From Bombyx mori (taxonomy: Eukaryota > Arthropoda > Insecta > Lepidoptera > Bombycidae), in contig NC_085127.1 in assembly GCF_030269925.1 (NCBI RefSeq), positions 3,355,501-3,419,500 of the forward strand: a stretch of DNA of 64,000 nucleotides. Direction: 5' to 3'. Made by a program: the position numbers and the translations under genes. This document shows positions 12,615 through 22,541 of this stretch, piece after piece. Position 1 is the stretch's first letter, and every line of letters begins with the position of its first letter. The notes beneath the pieces are model-generated. The model searched no databases and was not told the origin of the DNA. It was given only the letters and a program-made list of their open reading frames with translations.

Positions 12615-15600
12615 TTAAGCTACAGTTTCCACGTTCTTCTTCTCGTTAGTACTTCTCGCGACCACCCTAAAGTTGTCGCTGTAGCCGTCGCCGTAGCCTC
12701 CAAAGAAATTACCAGCGTTGGTCGCGGGGTACCGGTCGAAACTGGATCTGTATTGGTTGTATCCAGATCTGTAGCCCGGGTAACCGGCACTGCCGCTCTG
12801 ATATCCGGGTCTGTAACCTGCAAAAATAATATGAGAGCATTTTCTGTTAGATCTTGGATGACAATTCTTTCCAATGCGTGACCAATAACGCGTTAACACC
12901 ATTCCCGATCCTGCGGACCGAATGGTAAACAGTTGACGTCGCCCAAAACACGTCAATTCGGATGCTCCCGATCCATTAACGGTGCTTTTAGGTATGCCAA
13001 GCACCGTTCATCGTTTTCGGCGAACCCGTCGTTTGTGACGAAGGGCTCGGCGAGTAAATTAACCCACAGACACAGCCCACTAAGTTTCTCGCCGGTTCCT
13101 CTCAGTGGGTGGCGTTTCCGATCCGGTGGTAGATTTTGCGAAGCATGGCTCTCGCTAGGGTTAGTATTAGCAACGTCGTCAGGTTTGAGCCCTGTAAGCT
13201 CACCTACTTGTTAGGGTAACGCTGAAATGGCTTCTCAAGGCAAAAAAACGCATTTCTCACGATTGCAACCGTTTTTCTTAGCACCCTTGTTTAATAGAAG
13301 CCTGGTGAATGCGTATTGAATCGTGTTAATATAAGTTCGTTCCTAGGAACAGGTACTGCTGTACATACTTAAAGTGTTATAAAAATGAGCTTTACTATGA
13401 ACGAATATCAAATTTTACGGACTCATTGTACCTACATTAGAATTTTATCGGTAATGGAGGTCTCTATCGATTCGGCTTATCATTTCTTACCAGGAGGGCC
13501 AATACTGCTTAAAAGTCAATTTTCGATTACACATTTTAGTCGTAAGTTATTCAAGTTATATCTTGTTACAGTAAAGTCTACAAAAATGTCAATGTACTCT
13601 CATTCGACCAATGACATGTAGACAAAAGATTTTGTCGTTGTATTCATAATTAAAACTACATTTATTTTCAATATTCGAAGCGCACAACGCTTGTATGACG
13701 AAGTGAACGATCGATCAATTACATCCCCAAGTGATTTTTTTAAATAAAGCGGTCACCTTGCTCTTGTAAACCAACGCGACTTTATGTAGAACAAATATTA
13801 TGCAAGACCTTAATGTGAAACAAGAAATTTTGTTATCACTCAAACAGGTGCAACGGACAGGAAATATTTACTTTTTTTCCTACCTATGCTGATAACCTTA
13901 AGAGGCTATTTCAGCTTCGCCCTAACATGTAGGTGAGCTCACTGGGCTCAAACCGGACACACCAACACTGGTACTAGCAAGAGCAGTGCTTCGCAGAATC
14001 TACCACCGGATTGGAAACGCGACCCACTGAGAAGATCCGGCGAGAAACTCTGTGAGCTGTGTCTGTGGGTTAATTTACTCGCCGAGCCCTTCGTCGCAAG
14101 CGACGGGTTCGACGAGAACGATGACTTATTTGCTGAAAATCGACTGTCGCTTAATATTGGGGTTTGAATAACAGTAGCAGGCGACGTCCGGTGAAGCTAG
14201 CATAACCCCTCGAGGTTTCTAGCCATAGGTAAGAAGAAAAAGGCAGCATACAATTTCCCAATAACAATGTGTTCTTTTTTTTTATTGCTTAGATGGGTGG
14301 ATGAACTCATAGCCCACCTGGTGTTAAGTGGTTACTGGAGCCCATAGACATCTACAACGTAAATGCGCCACCCACCTTGAGACACAAGTTCTAAGGTCTC
14401 AAGTATAGTTACAACGGCTGCCCCACCCTTCAAACCGAAACGCATTACTGCTTCACGGCGGAAATACGCAGGGTGGTGGCACCTACCCGTGCGGACTCAC
14501 AAGAGATCCTACCACCAGTAATTACGCAAATTATAATTTTGCGGGTTTTGATTTTTTATTACACGATGTTATTCCTTCACCGTGGAAGTCAATCTTGAAC
14601 ATTTGTTCCCAAAAATAAAACGCGCACTAGTTGAAACGTCATGCTTTGATTGGAACAAAGGCGTAACAAACAGCATAAACTGGATAATAATATTCGACGC
14701 TTGAAAGGCAAACATGACTAAGCGACAGTAACTGCTTTGTACATAAATGATAGGCAATAACCATATTCGATGCGCAAAAAAAATATATTTCTAGGTCAAT
14801 TAAAATCATTTCAATCCTACAGCTAGATTCGTTAAAATAAATTTTGTTTTCAGGTATTTCAACTTTAAATTAGTCTACTATAAAGTTCACGTACTGTCGC
14901 TTAGTCATGTTTGCCTTTCAAGCGTCGAATTATACACTTTATTGGTGCGTTTCGTTTACACATTCCGAACAAGATACGAATTTGCATCGAAAACACTGAC
15001 AATGGTGGGAAAGCGTTGAAGGTCGAACAGTATTGTAGACGTTGTGGCATCGAGCTGAATAACCGAAGCCGGCTATACGTATGATTGTGCGAAATTAAAA
15101 TAAAGCTAAAACCCGTGTAAAATAACAAGGTACGTGTGCGCTTCTTTCGTTTACCCACAGACAGCCCACTGAGTTTCTCGTCGGATCTTCTCAGTGGGTC
15201 GTGTTTCCGATCCGGTGGTAGATTCTGCGAAGCACGGCTCTTGCTAGGGTTCGTGTTAGCAACGTTGTCCGGTTTGAGCCCCGTGAGCTCACCTACTAGT
15301 TAAGGTTACGCTGATATGGTCTTTCTAGACCAGTGATGGGCAAAGTACGACCCGCGGGCCAAATCCGGCCCGCCGAGAGTCCATCCATCCTAAATATTTT
15401 ACTCAGCATTTTGGCGCGTAAAATAAAATCTGACGTTTACAATTGAAAATCTTCGAATTTTAAATGAAAGCTGCAATTCGTCAGGAGTGTTTTGAGCTTT
15501 CATTATCTCATAATTAACTTGCCATCATTATAAGTATCTCGGCAGTCTGTCAGAGGTATTAGTTTATTTATTGAAAAAAAAAAAAAAAAAACATTCTTTT

Positions 15601-18049
15601 CACTTATCTATCACACGCCTCACGTCTCACGCGCCTAACAAAGCGTAAAAGTAAAAGGTATTTTGTTTATCAAAAAGCTTTTAATACAAAATACATTTTT
15701 TTCTATGACTCTTACCCTCCTCTAGAATTTCTTAAACTTTGTGCCCCGCCATTAAAAATGTTTGCCCACCACTTCTCTAGAGCATCAGCTTAGGTAGGGA
15801 AAAAAATCGATTAACTAAATTAATCAACTGAATTCGCTTATCAAACATAAATGGCATGCACGCGTAAAATTTTTATAAATAGAAAATCGTTGCGGCCTAA
15901 ACGATAAGACGTCCGGTGTACTGGTGTCAAGCGATGCCTGTTCAAATAATAATAATAATAAGTGGAAACAAATCACGCTCGGTCATCTGACCCCAATTTA
16001 GGATTCCCTGTGTTATGGGTGCCATAGACTTGATAAACATGTTTAAATATATACCTACATATATATATATATAGATAACAAATACCTAGACAGTGTAAAC
16101 ATGTTTGGTGGTAGGACCTTTTGTGAGCCCGCACGGGTAGGTACCACCACCCCGCCTATTTCTGCCGTGAAGTAGTAATGCGTTTCGGTTTGAAGGGCGG
16201 AGCAGTCGTTGTAACTATACTGAGACCTTAGAACTTATATCTCAAGGTGGGTAGCGTATTTACGTTGTAGATGTCTATGGACTCCAGTAATCGCTTAACA
16301 CAAAGTGGGCTGTGAGCTCGTCCACCCATCTAAGCAATGAATAAAAAACAGTAGTATTCAATTTAATTTATTTTTATTAGTTGTCGAGAAATTCTCACGA
16401 GCCAACTCACAGAATACATCTAGCTGTGTATTGAAAAGTCTACGCACGTTCGATATGAACCCGAGCAAAAAGGGCCTTGAATTAATTCGTTTATTTTTAC
16501 TTGGACACGCCTAAGTGCTTTGTATCAAGGATAATGTGGCATTCTTACTATATGCAGCGCAAATGTCTATAATGTAAACCTTGTACGGGGCTATTAAGTG
16601 ATAACATTATGACGTCATCTAAACATAACATACGAGTAGGCGAGAAACTGCCGGCGTATTCGTATCGAGCGATGCGACCGTGCCGGTGTTCGAATCCGCA
16701 TTAAGTGTGCCTTAGTGCGAGTTTTTTAACGTTCTCGATAGCGTAAAAGTTATCTCACATTTGTTGGGAGTTGGAACGTTTACCTACGTTTGCCGCTAGG
16801 GGCGCTGTTCTGACTGCATAATGTTAACTTTTACGCTATCGAGAAAGTTAAAAAACTCTCACTAAGAACACAGGTACCAATTATTCTAATGAAAGACGTA
16901 CTTGACAAATGTTCACGAATGAAATCCACGGTGAAGGAATAATATCTATTTACTTATACTAATATATAAATTTACATTGGTTTTTACGGATGTTCCGTTA
17001 TAACTACTGAACCATGCATCTGATCGACTTGAAACTTGACATCCATGTAGAAAATACATGTACTTAATGGATAGGCTAATATTTATATGAGTGTTGGACT
17101 CCCTACACCAGTTGCGGGGGCGTTAATGATGAGAATCTTTGTGGGGGTGAGAAATATTAATTTTAATTTTAAATGCCCAGCGAAGCGGACGGATACAGCT
17201 AGTCGTGTAATAAAAATCAAACCGGCAATAATTATAATTTGCGTAATTACTGGTGGTAGTGGTAGGTCTTAGGAGCTAGCATGGATAGGTACCACCACCC
17301 TGCCTATTTCTGTCGTGAAGCAGTAATGCGTTTCGGTTTGAAGCAGTCGTTTCACTTTGAAAGCCGGGACTCAGAACTCTTTATGTCTCAAGGTGGGCGG
17401 CGGAATTTACCTTGTAAATTATTATTATTATATAGTGTTTGGACTATGTTAAAATTATATAAAGCTATATAAATGAAAGAAAAAAATGAATTTACCTCCA
17501 TAGCCCGGGTACCCTGAAAGACCGCCGAAGCCTCCCTGATAACCACCCTGATATCCGCCTTGGTAACCACCATAGTTACCTGTAATATACAATTCAATAA
17601 GTTAGAGCTTTTCAGTGGTTTTTGAGTAAAAAATATTATGGGACGTCACATCCTTTTCAATAGATAAATTTTATCGAAGAAAATCAAACTAAATTTCTCC
17701 CGTCAATTACATACATTATATCGATTGAACGTTAAATTTTAAACTTACCGCCAAACCCGCCCTGATAACTTTGACCCGGATAACCGAAACCGGAGTAGCC
17801 GTTGCTTAAGCCGGTATTTCCGTAACCGAAACCCGAGCTGCCGTAGCCAGGATAATTTCCGTAACCCGGGTAACTGCTTCCAGCGCTGCCGGTGTTGTAG
17901 CCGCCATAGCCGCTGTAACCGTTTTGATAGCCCGGCTTTAGAAGGCCGTAACCGCCCGCGTTTCGCGTTTGACCGGTAAAGTCATTGCTCGTATCCGACA
18001 CTCTTTGTCCGATCGTCACGGCCGCCGAGCAGCATAACAAAAGAAGACT
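12615..18049 (-). CDS. Secreted Gly/Tyr-rich protein, cuticle-like, copy A
   Basis: Three coding exons on the minus strand: 18049-17749, 17579-17496 and 12817-12615 (stop TAA). GT-AG junctions and phases (1, 1) fit and give 195 residues. The first exon in hand opens SLLLLCCSAAVTIG, the hydrophobic core of a signal peptide, with probable cleavage before QRVSD. There is no in-frame ATG and an acceptor precedes it, so a tiny first exon supplying the Met is missing; I could not place it in 18060-18490. The mature protein is GYGGY/PGYG-type low complexity, including GYQGGYQGGYQGGFGG from the middle exon, with a more polar C-terminus ending NEKKNVETVA. There is no chitin-binding RR consensus. Insect glycine-rich cuticular (CPG-type) proteins often have this composition and an intron inside the signal peptide. 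The extracellular structural role is inferred. The last intron, about 4.7 kb, is full of transposons. Confidence 0.75.
12990..13250 (+). mobile_element. J2 LINE 3' end (unit A)
   Basis: J2 3' UTR: CACAGCCCACTAAGTTTCTC, then GATCCGGTGGTAGATTTTGC, ending before an A-run near 13250. It lies in the last intron of the Gly/Tyr-rich gene and is shared with unit B (22915-23180). Confidence 0.75.
13890..14240 (-). mobile_element. J2 LINE 3' end, inverted (unit A)
   Basis: Reverse-oriented J2 tail (ACCCACTGAGAAGATCCGGC), continuing into the upstream GACGGGTTCGACGAGAACGA segment. It is shared with unit B. With 12990-13250 it makes an inverted pair about 640 bp apart. Confidence 0.7.
14274..14607 (-). 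mobile_element. Bm1 SINE (unit A)
   Basis: Antisense Bm1 that ends within the CACCGTGGAAGTCAATCTTG segment, so the tRNA head is missing. The unit B copy at 24127 has the same ends but lacks about 74 bp internally. Confidence 0.9.
14692..14930. repeat. Perfect 39-bp inverted repeat (hairpin)
   Basis: 14692-14730 is the exact reverse complement of 14892-14930 (arm contains GACGCTTGAAAGGCAAACAT), with a 161-bp loop. The pair exists in unit B, where the arms have diverged from each other. Confidence 0.8.
15150..15807 (+). mobile_element. J2 LINE 3' end split by a hAT element (unit A)
   Basis: The J2 core occupies 15150-15330. The tail resumes at 15775 with CTCTAGAGCATCAGCTTAGG and an A-run. The gap is the hAT-like insertion at 15331-15774. 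Confidence 0.75.
15331..15774. mobile_element. Non-autonomous hAT element (unit A)
   Basis: It begins CAGTGATGGGCAAAGTACGA and ends in the near reverse complement TTTGCCCACCACTT (ACTG in unit B), the terminal pattern of many hAT MITEs. It interrupts the J2 tail at its TCTAGAC site, and the flanking 8-mers are partly matching (diverged target duplication). It has no coding capacity. Confidence 0.7.
16106..16349 (+). mobile_element. Bm1 SINE 3' part (unit A)
   Basis: Sense Bm1 from GGTGGTAGGACCTTTTGTGA to the CATCTAAGCAATGAATAAAA end, 5'-truncated. It is shared with unit B at 25884-26127. Confidence 0.9.
16705..16871. mobile_element. MITE, 167 bp, about 47-bp TIRs (unit A)
   Basis: The ends are inverted copies containing TTAGTGCGAGTTTTTTAAC and TCTCGATAGCGTAAAAGTTA. 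The TIRs make up over half the element. It is inserted in the tRNA-like head of Bm1. Confidence 0.8.
16945..17202 (+). mobile_element. Non-autonomous Helitron, 258 bp (unit A)
   Basis: It starts TCTATTTACTTATACTAATA and ends GAAGCGGACGGATACAGCTAG, and is inserted between A and T of the Bm1 sequence ACATCGTG with no target duplication. TC start, CTAG end and A/T target are the canonical Helitron signature. Related copies are at 26736-26993 and 61926-62159. Confidence 0.85.
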
Positions 18050-18496
18050 CTGAAAACATGTTTTTTATTAGAATCACTTTAAATATTAATAACAACGGCC
18101 TTAGTTCAGTATTGCCTTTGAATATGTATATAATTTACAAATACTAAAAAAAACACGCTCAAAAAGAAAACCGAACTAACAATTAACTTAATATTTTTTA
18201 TTCCCTTGAGATACTCAGCGAATTTATAAAATTATTGTATTGTCATAGGTATTTGATACACGTGGAAATTTTCAAATAAATCCGTCGTCTTGGAGTCGTT
18301 GAAAATGACGTGAAATATTTATTTACGTAGAAACAAACGTACATAAATACCAAGCTAATAAAAACATTTTAAAAACATCTTATAGAATGTCTTTAGGCAC
18401 TACAGACACTCATTTAAGCGACTACTGGACGGCATCAGCTGTCCGCTGTAATCCTGAATCTAAGCAAAGATATAGAGTTGTGAGAGTATATATGAA

Positions 18497-18912
18497 GTCG
18501 TCGTGGCCTAACGGATAAGACGTCCGGTGCATTCGTGTTGAGCGATGCACCGATATTCGAATCTCAGGCGGGTACCAATTTTTCCAATGAAATACGTACT
18601 CAAAAAATGTTCACGATTGACTTCAACGGTGAAGGAATAACATCGTGTAATAATAATGAAACCCGCAAAATTATAATTTGCGTAATTACTGGTGGTAGGA
18701 CCTCTTGTGAGTCCACGCGGGTGGGTACCATCGCCCTGCCTATTTCTGCCGTGAAGCAGTAATGCGTTTCGGTTTGAAGGGTGGGGCAGCCGTTGTAACC
18801 TATACTGAGACCTTAGAACTTATATCTCAAGGTGGGTGGCGCATTTACGTTGTGGATGTCTATGGGCTCCAGTAACTACTTAACACCAGGTGGGCTGTGA
18901 GCTCGTCCACAC
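18497..18912 (+). mobile_element. Bm1 SINE, near full length (unit A)
   Basis: Sense Bm1 beginning GTCGTCGTGGCCTAACGGAT. The 3' end is cut at GAGCTCGTCCACAC and joins CACGTGTTAATATATAGATT without an A-tail, so the junction is a deletion relative to unit B. It lies upstream of the Gly/Tyr-rich gene. Confidence 0.9.
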
Positions 18913-19356
18913 ACCACGTGTTAATATATAGATTTTTAAACAAGACTGTTAATGTCTTAAATCATGTTAAACGAGTTTTAATTGTCGTCACAGCTCTATT
19001 TCTATTAGTACATCGATTTGATAATTAAACAATTATAAAATCATTAATAGAAATTCATTCGTTTGATTCTCGATTTCCTGTGCGTCTGATATAATGTTTC
19101 ATATCGTTATCATTCGCTTGCGTTTGTTTATCAAACTTTATAAAGGTGTAGTTTAGTTGAAAAATTCTGATAAACAACGAAACGCTCCTTGTCCACGCTA
19201 GGAGTAAAAATTTAAAGATGTGATTTCTTTAGACTTTTTGCTCAGATACTTTTAAAGTAAGAGATACAATAAATATCGTGGAAAATAACCAGGGGAAATG
19301 TATTGTGTAGTCAAGAAAATTAATAAATCGATCTATGCTTACTTCTTATTAATATA

Positions 19357-19571
19357 CTAGCGACCCGCCCTCGCTTCGCTTCGGAAACATTAAAACACAC
19401 ATGAAACCAAAAAACAAAATAAAAAAAAATTTAAAAAAAGTAGCCTATGTTCATCAGGGACAATGTCGGCTTCTAATGGAAAAAGAATTTTTCAAATCGG
19501 TCCAGTAGTTTCGGAGCCTATTCGAAACAAACAAACAAACAAATCTTTCCTCTTTATAATATTAGTATAGA
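19357..19571 (-). mobile_element. Helitron, 215 bp, present only in unit A
   Basis: On the minus strand it starts TCTATACTAATATTATAAAG and ends GAGGGCGGGTCGCTAG. Unit B has the empty site at about 30590-30600 (TTAATATA joined directly to TTTTAGC), so the insertion is exact. Confidence 0.85.
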
Positions 19572-19789
19572 TTTTAGCATTATTTTATTACTTTGAGCTG
19601 TATTCATATATTTATCTGTGGTGGAATTTCTCATGATTACCTTTATTAAGATGGATAAAAAGACGGGGCTACTATTAAAACGTATTTTGTTTAATTTTTA
19701 AAACATATTTATCTATTTTATTTTTGTATTATTAGAGTGACATTGGACAGGTAAAACAGTAAAAAGGTGACTTCAGGATTCTACTAAAG

Positions 19790-19905
19790 ATTTAAAAAAA
19801 AATTGCTCTTGTAGGCAGACGAGCACACGGCCCACCGTTACCGTCGCCCATGGACTTCAGCAATGCCAGGGGCAGAGCCAAGCCGGTGCCTACCGCTAGA
19901 TGACC
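19790..19905 (-). mobile_element. J1 LINE 3' end (unit A)
   Basis: Reverse-oriented J1 tail: TTGCTCTTGTAGGCAGACGA, then GACTTCAGCAATGCCAGGGG. It is shared with unit B at 30806-30915, close to the right edge of the duplication. Confidence 0.8.
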
Positions 19906-19941
19906 GGAGAGCTATTGTATGTCATCTAAATTACCATTTAT

Positions 19942-21277
19942 CAATGAAGTAGGAAACCTATGGAAATGAAACGTCAACCAAAATTTCGTGCCACTGTGAC
20001 GTCATCTGGCCACAAAACATGGCGGCTTTAGTGCTGTACAAATGATTTCAATGTTATCAGGTTTTATCGATAAACGTTCTTGGCTCATTTTATTTTAAAT
20101 ATTGTTGAGTATTATTTATTTGTAGAATTTATACTTTAATGGGAAGTAAGTAGGTATATTGTTATGTGCAAATATGATATGATTTAGAAGGGTGAAATCT
20201 AAGACAAGTTCGTCCTTCGAATTGGCCAAGTAAACGATATGATGATTTTTAAAAGTTGCTACACTGATTTTATAAAGTTGTCGTTTGTCGCAAAACATAA
20301 AGATATGGCATAGTTCAAAGCCATCAGCCCATTTCTAGCATGCTAAATGTTATCGTATTTTGAGTACGTGTTTTTCTTAGACTATTACAATCTATTTTAA
20401 TTGTTTTGCTGACTCCAAAGTCCGTAACATACTACCGCAGCGCACCCCAAGGAAGGTGCGCCGCACCATTTGAATCACTTTCGCTTGAGAGTGATTCAAA
20501 TTTTATTCTTATCAAGGGACCGCGTGAAAAAAAAAACACCTACAGAACATTTATTCATTAATTACAAACGTCATTCCTTGTGACTTCCTCTCTAAAATCA
20601 CTTAATTATTAAAAATTTAACAAATTTACAATAGTGTTTTACTCACTGCGGAATAAAACTATTTTATTTAAATAGTTTCGAAGAGATTTTGTCGGTAGCC
20701 TTTTTCCCGAAATATCTAAACAGAATGTCTAAATATGTTTTGATAACATATTTTAAAGAGGTATTTATGATTAGTGTCATGATCAATAGATTCCGACCGA
20801 AAAATGGATTTTTCGGATGAGGGCTCCATAATGAATTTAAATACACATAGATAATAGTTTTAGGACATCGACTTTCTTGAGATCCTATAAAATACGTTTT
20901 AATTATTATTTTTGTATGTTTTAAGCATGATAAATTATGAAATTTTATATAATCAATCATATTAAATCGATATCATAGTCAATAAATAATGTACAACCCA
21001 AAACAGACGGCCGAACTGACGTGACAATGACATTTGGCGCGCTAAACATGGCGGATTTTCGGCCTCATTAGACGGAGACGGAGATATTTACGTATATTCA
21101 TGTTTCATTTTATGTACGCACTGAAATACTGTTATATTGTTTTCCTGCGAGTTAAAGTGCTGAGTAAGAACGAGATAGATATATGTTTATGTATGTGCCT
21201 TCAAAATGGGTGCTATTTATATAAGCAATTGTACGTATAGAACAATATGTCGTGTCCCTACTATATAGGTCAATGCT
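19942..21277. other. Unique spacer between duplication units
   Basis: No counterpart flanks unit B. It is AT-rich, with a small hairpin (about 20471-20500, TTTGAATCACTTTCGC and inverse) beside GCGCACCCCAAGGAAGGTGCG, possibly a MITE relic. No gene is supported; the short frames here lack motifs. Confidence 0.5.
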
Positions 21278-22541
21278 ATATGGGTACTTTTGCTGACGTT
21301 GACAGCTTAGACTGTTTGACGATGACAGCTCACTGTCTAGTTGGATAGGCAAAGGGAACTTAGTGCATTCATCTAAGTATTTGCTATTTACAGTTCATGT
21401 ACATATTTTATGTGCAAATTTACTGTTACTACTTTTTGTTAGAATTCGGGAAGCAATAATCAGGATTTCTGCAATTTTGCTACAGTTGTGCACATACGAA
21501 TAATAAACAGGTAATAACTCATCATTACATTTAAAAATGAGAAAACAATGAATTGACAAAATAAAGCCAAACAAAATAAATACATTCTCGCTAATACCAT
21601 ACCACACGACATCAAACCATTGACAGTTAAAATGTCAATGTATGCCAACGAACAGCCAATGTTTACGAATTTATTTACAAAAATCTATAAGAAGAAGAAG
21701 ACTGGTAGGTGTTCTATCTTGAACATGCTATCTAGCACGTATACCACCGTCCACAAAGACTCATCCAAAGAGGGCAATTAAACGATTCTTGACTTAAAGC
21801 TTCAAGTTTATTTGAATAAAATACACAGATATAGATTACATAAATACTACATTGGATATATTGCAACATATCGTCTTCTCGCATTAAAACTGTATAATCT
21901 CAAAACTTACTAATTTTAAAGGGGAGTGTTTTAAAGGTTAAACATGTTATATTTTTAATAATAATCATAAATATTTGCAACATTTATGTTTATTTTTTAC
22001 CAGTTACATTACTTGTCCTTTAAAGTAAGATAAAATTATGTATTAATTTTGTTAATAGTAGTCAAAACATAGATAAAGTAAAAACAAAAACAAAAACTAA
22101 ACTACGCTCTTTTGACAGTATTTATGAGAAAAATCCTGGTGTTACCAAATGTTTACGCATATTAACTCAATATCGAATATTTTTGGAAATTGTACACTTT
22201 TAATGCGAAAAGGCAATATAGGAATATATAGGGTCATCTTATATGTGTTATGAGAAAATATATTTTCTCACTGGCTCTAAATATACAATTACTAATATTG
22301 ACAACGTTTTTTTACTTGCGTGAATGTACCAAAGATGTGATTCCACGAAATTGTATATCGAAAACCATAAATGTCAATTAATAAAAATGATTAAATCATT
22401 AGATTATTAGATTGCTTATCATATTTAACTAGTAAAAGTCTTTGTCTAAAATACAATAACCATTAATCGATTAGCACAAACTACGGTGTTTTTATAAGGA
22501 CTTAATCGACAACTTAAAAAATGTATCTTATTTCTATTGAG

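Larger units (their letters stand above)
16649..17417 (+). mobile_element. Bm1 SINE interrupted by a MITE and a Helitron (unit A)
   Basis: Pieces 16649-16704, 16872-16944 and 17203-17417 read in order as one Bm1: head CGTATCGAGCGATGCGACCG, middle ACAAATGTTCACGAATGAAA, then TCGTGTAATAAAAATCAAAC to AGGTGGGCGGCGGAATTTAC. Two younger elements sit inside. It ends 79 bp from the middle exon of the Gly/Tyr-rich gene. Confidence 0.85.
11348..19941. repeat. Segmental duplication, unit A
   Basis: The unit runs from GGGTACTTTTACTGACGTTG to TCATCTAAATTACCATTTAT. It matches unit B (21278-30958) almost base for base over long stretches and in the same orientation, making this a direct tandem duplication. 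It contains one complete-looking copy of the Gly/Tyr-rich gene and shared transposons: two J2 tails in opposite orientation, an antisense Bm1, a hairpin, a further J2 tail split by a hAT element, a Bm1 3' part, and a nested Bm1/MITE/Helitron. Sequence outside these limits differs between the units. Confidence 0.9.

Noticed and set aside
12594..13004. Several overlapping frames around the last Gly/Tyr-rich exon, on both strands
   Set aside because: They are shadows or read-through into intron. Only the frame ending NEKKNVETVA joins the other exons in phase.
20421..20520. GC-rich hairpin in the spacer between the duplication units
   Set aside because: Possible MITE relic, but its ends and target site could not be defined, so it is mentioned only in the spacer entry.
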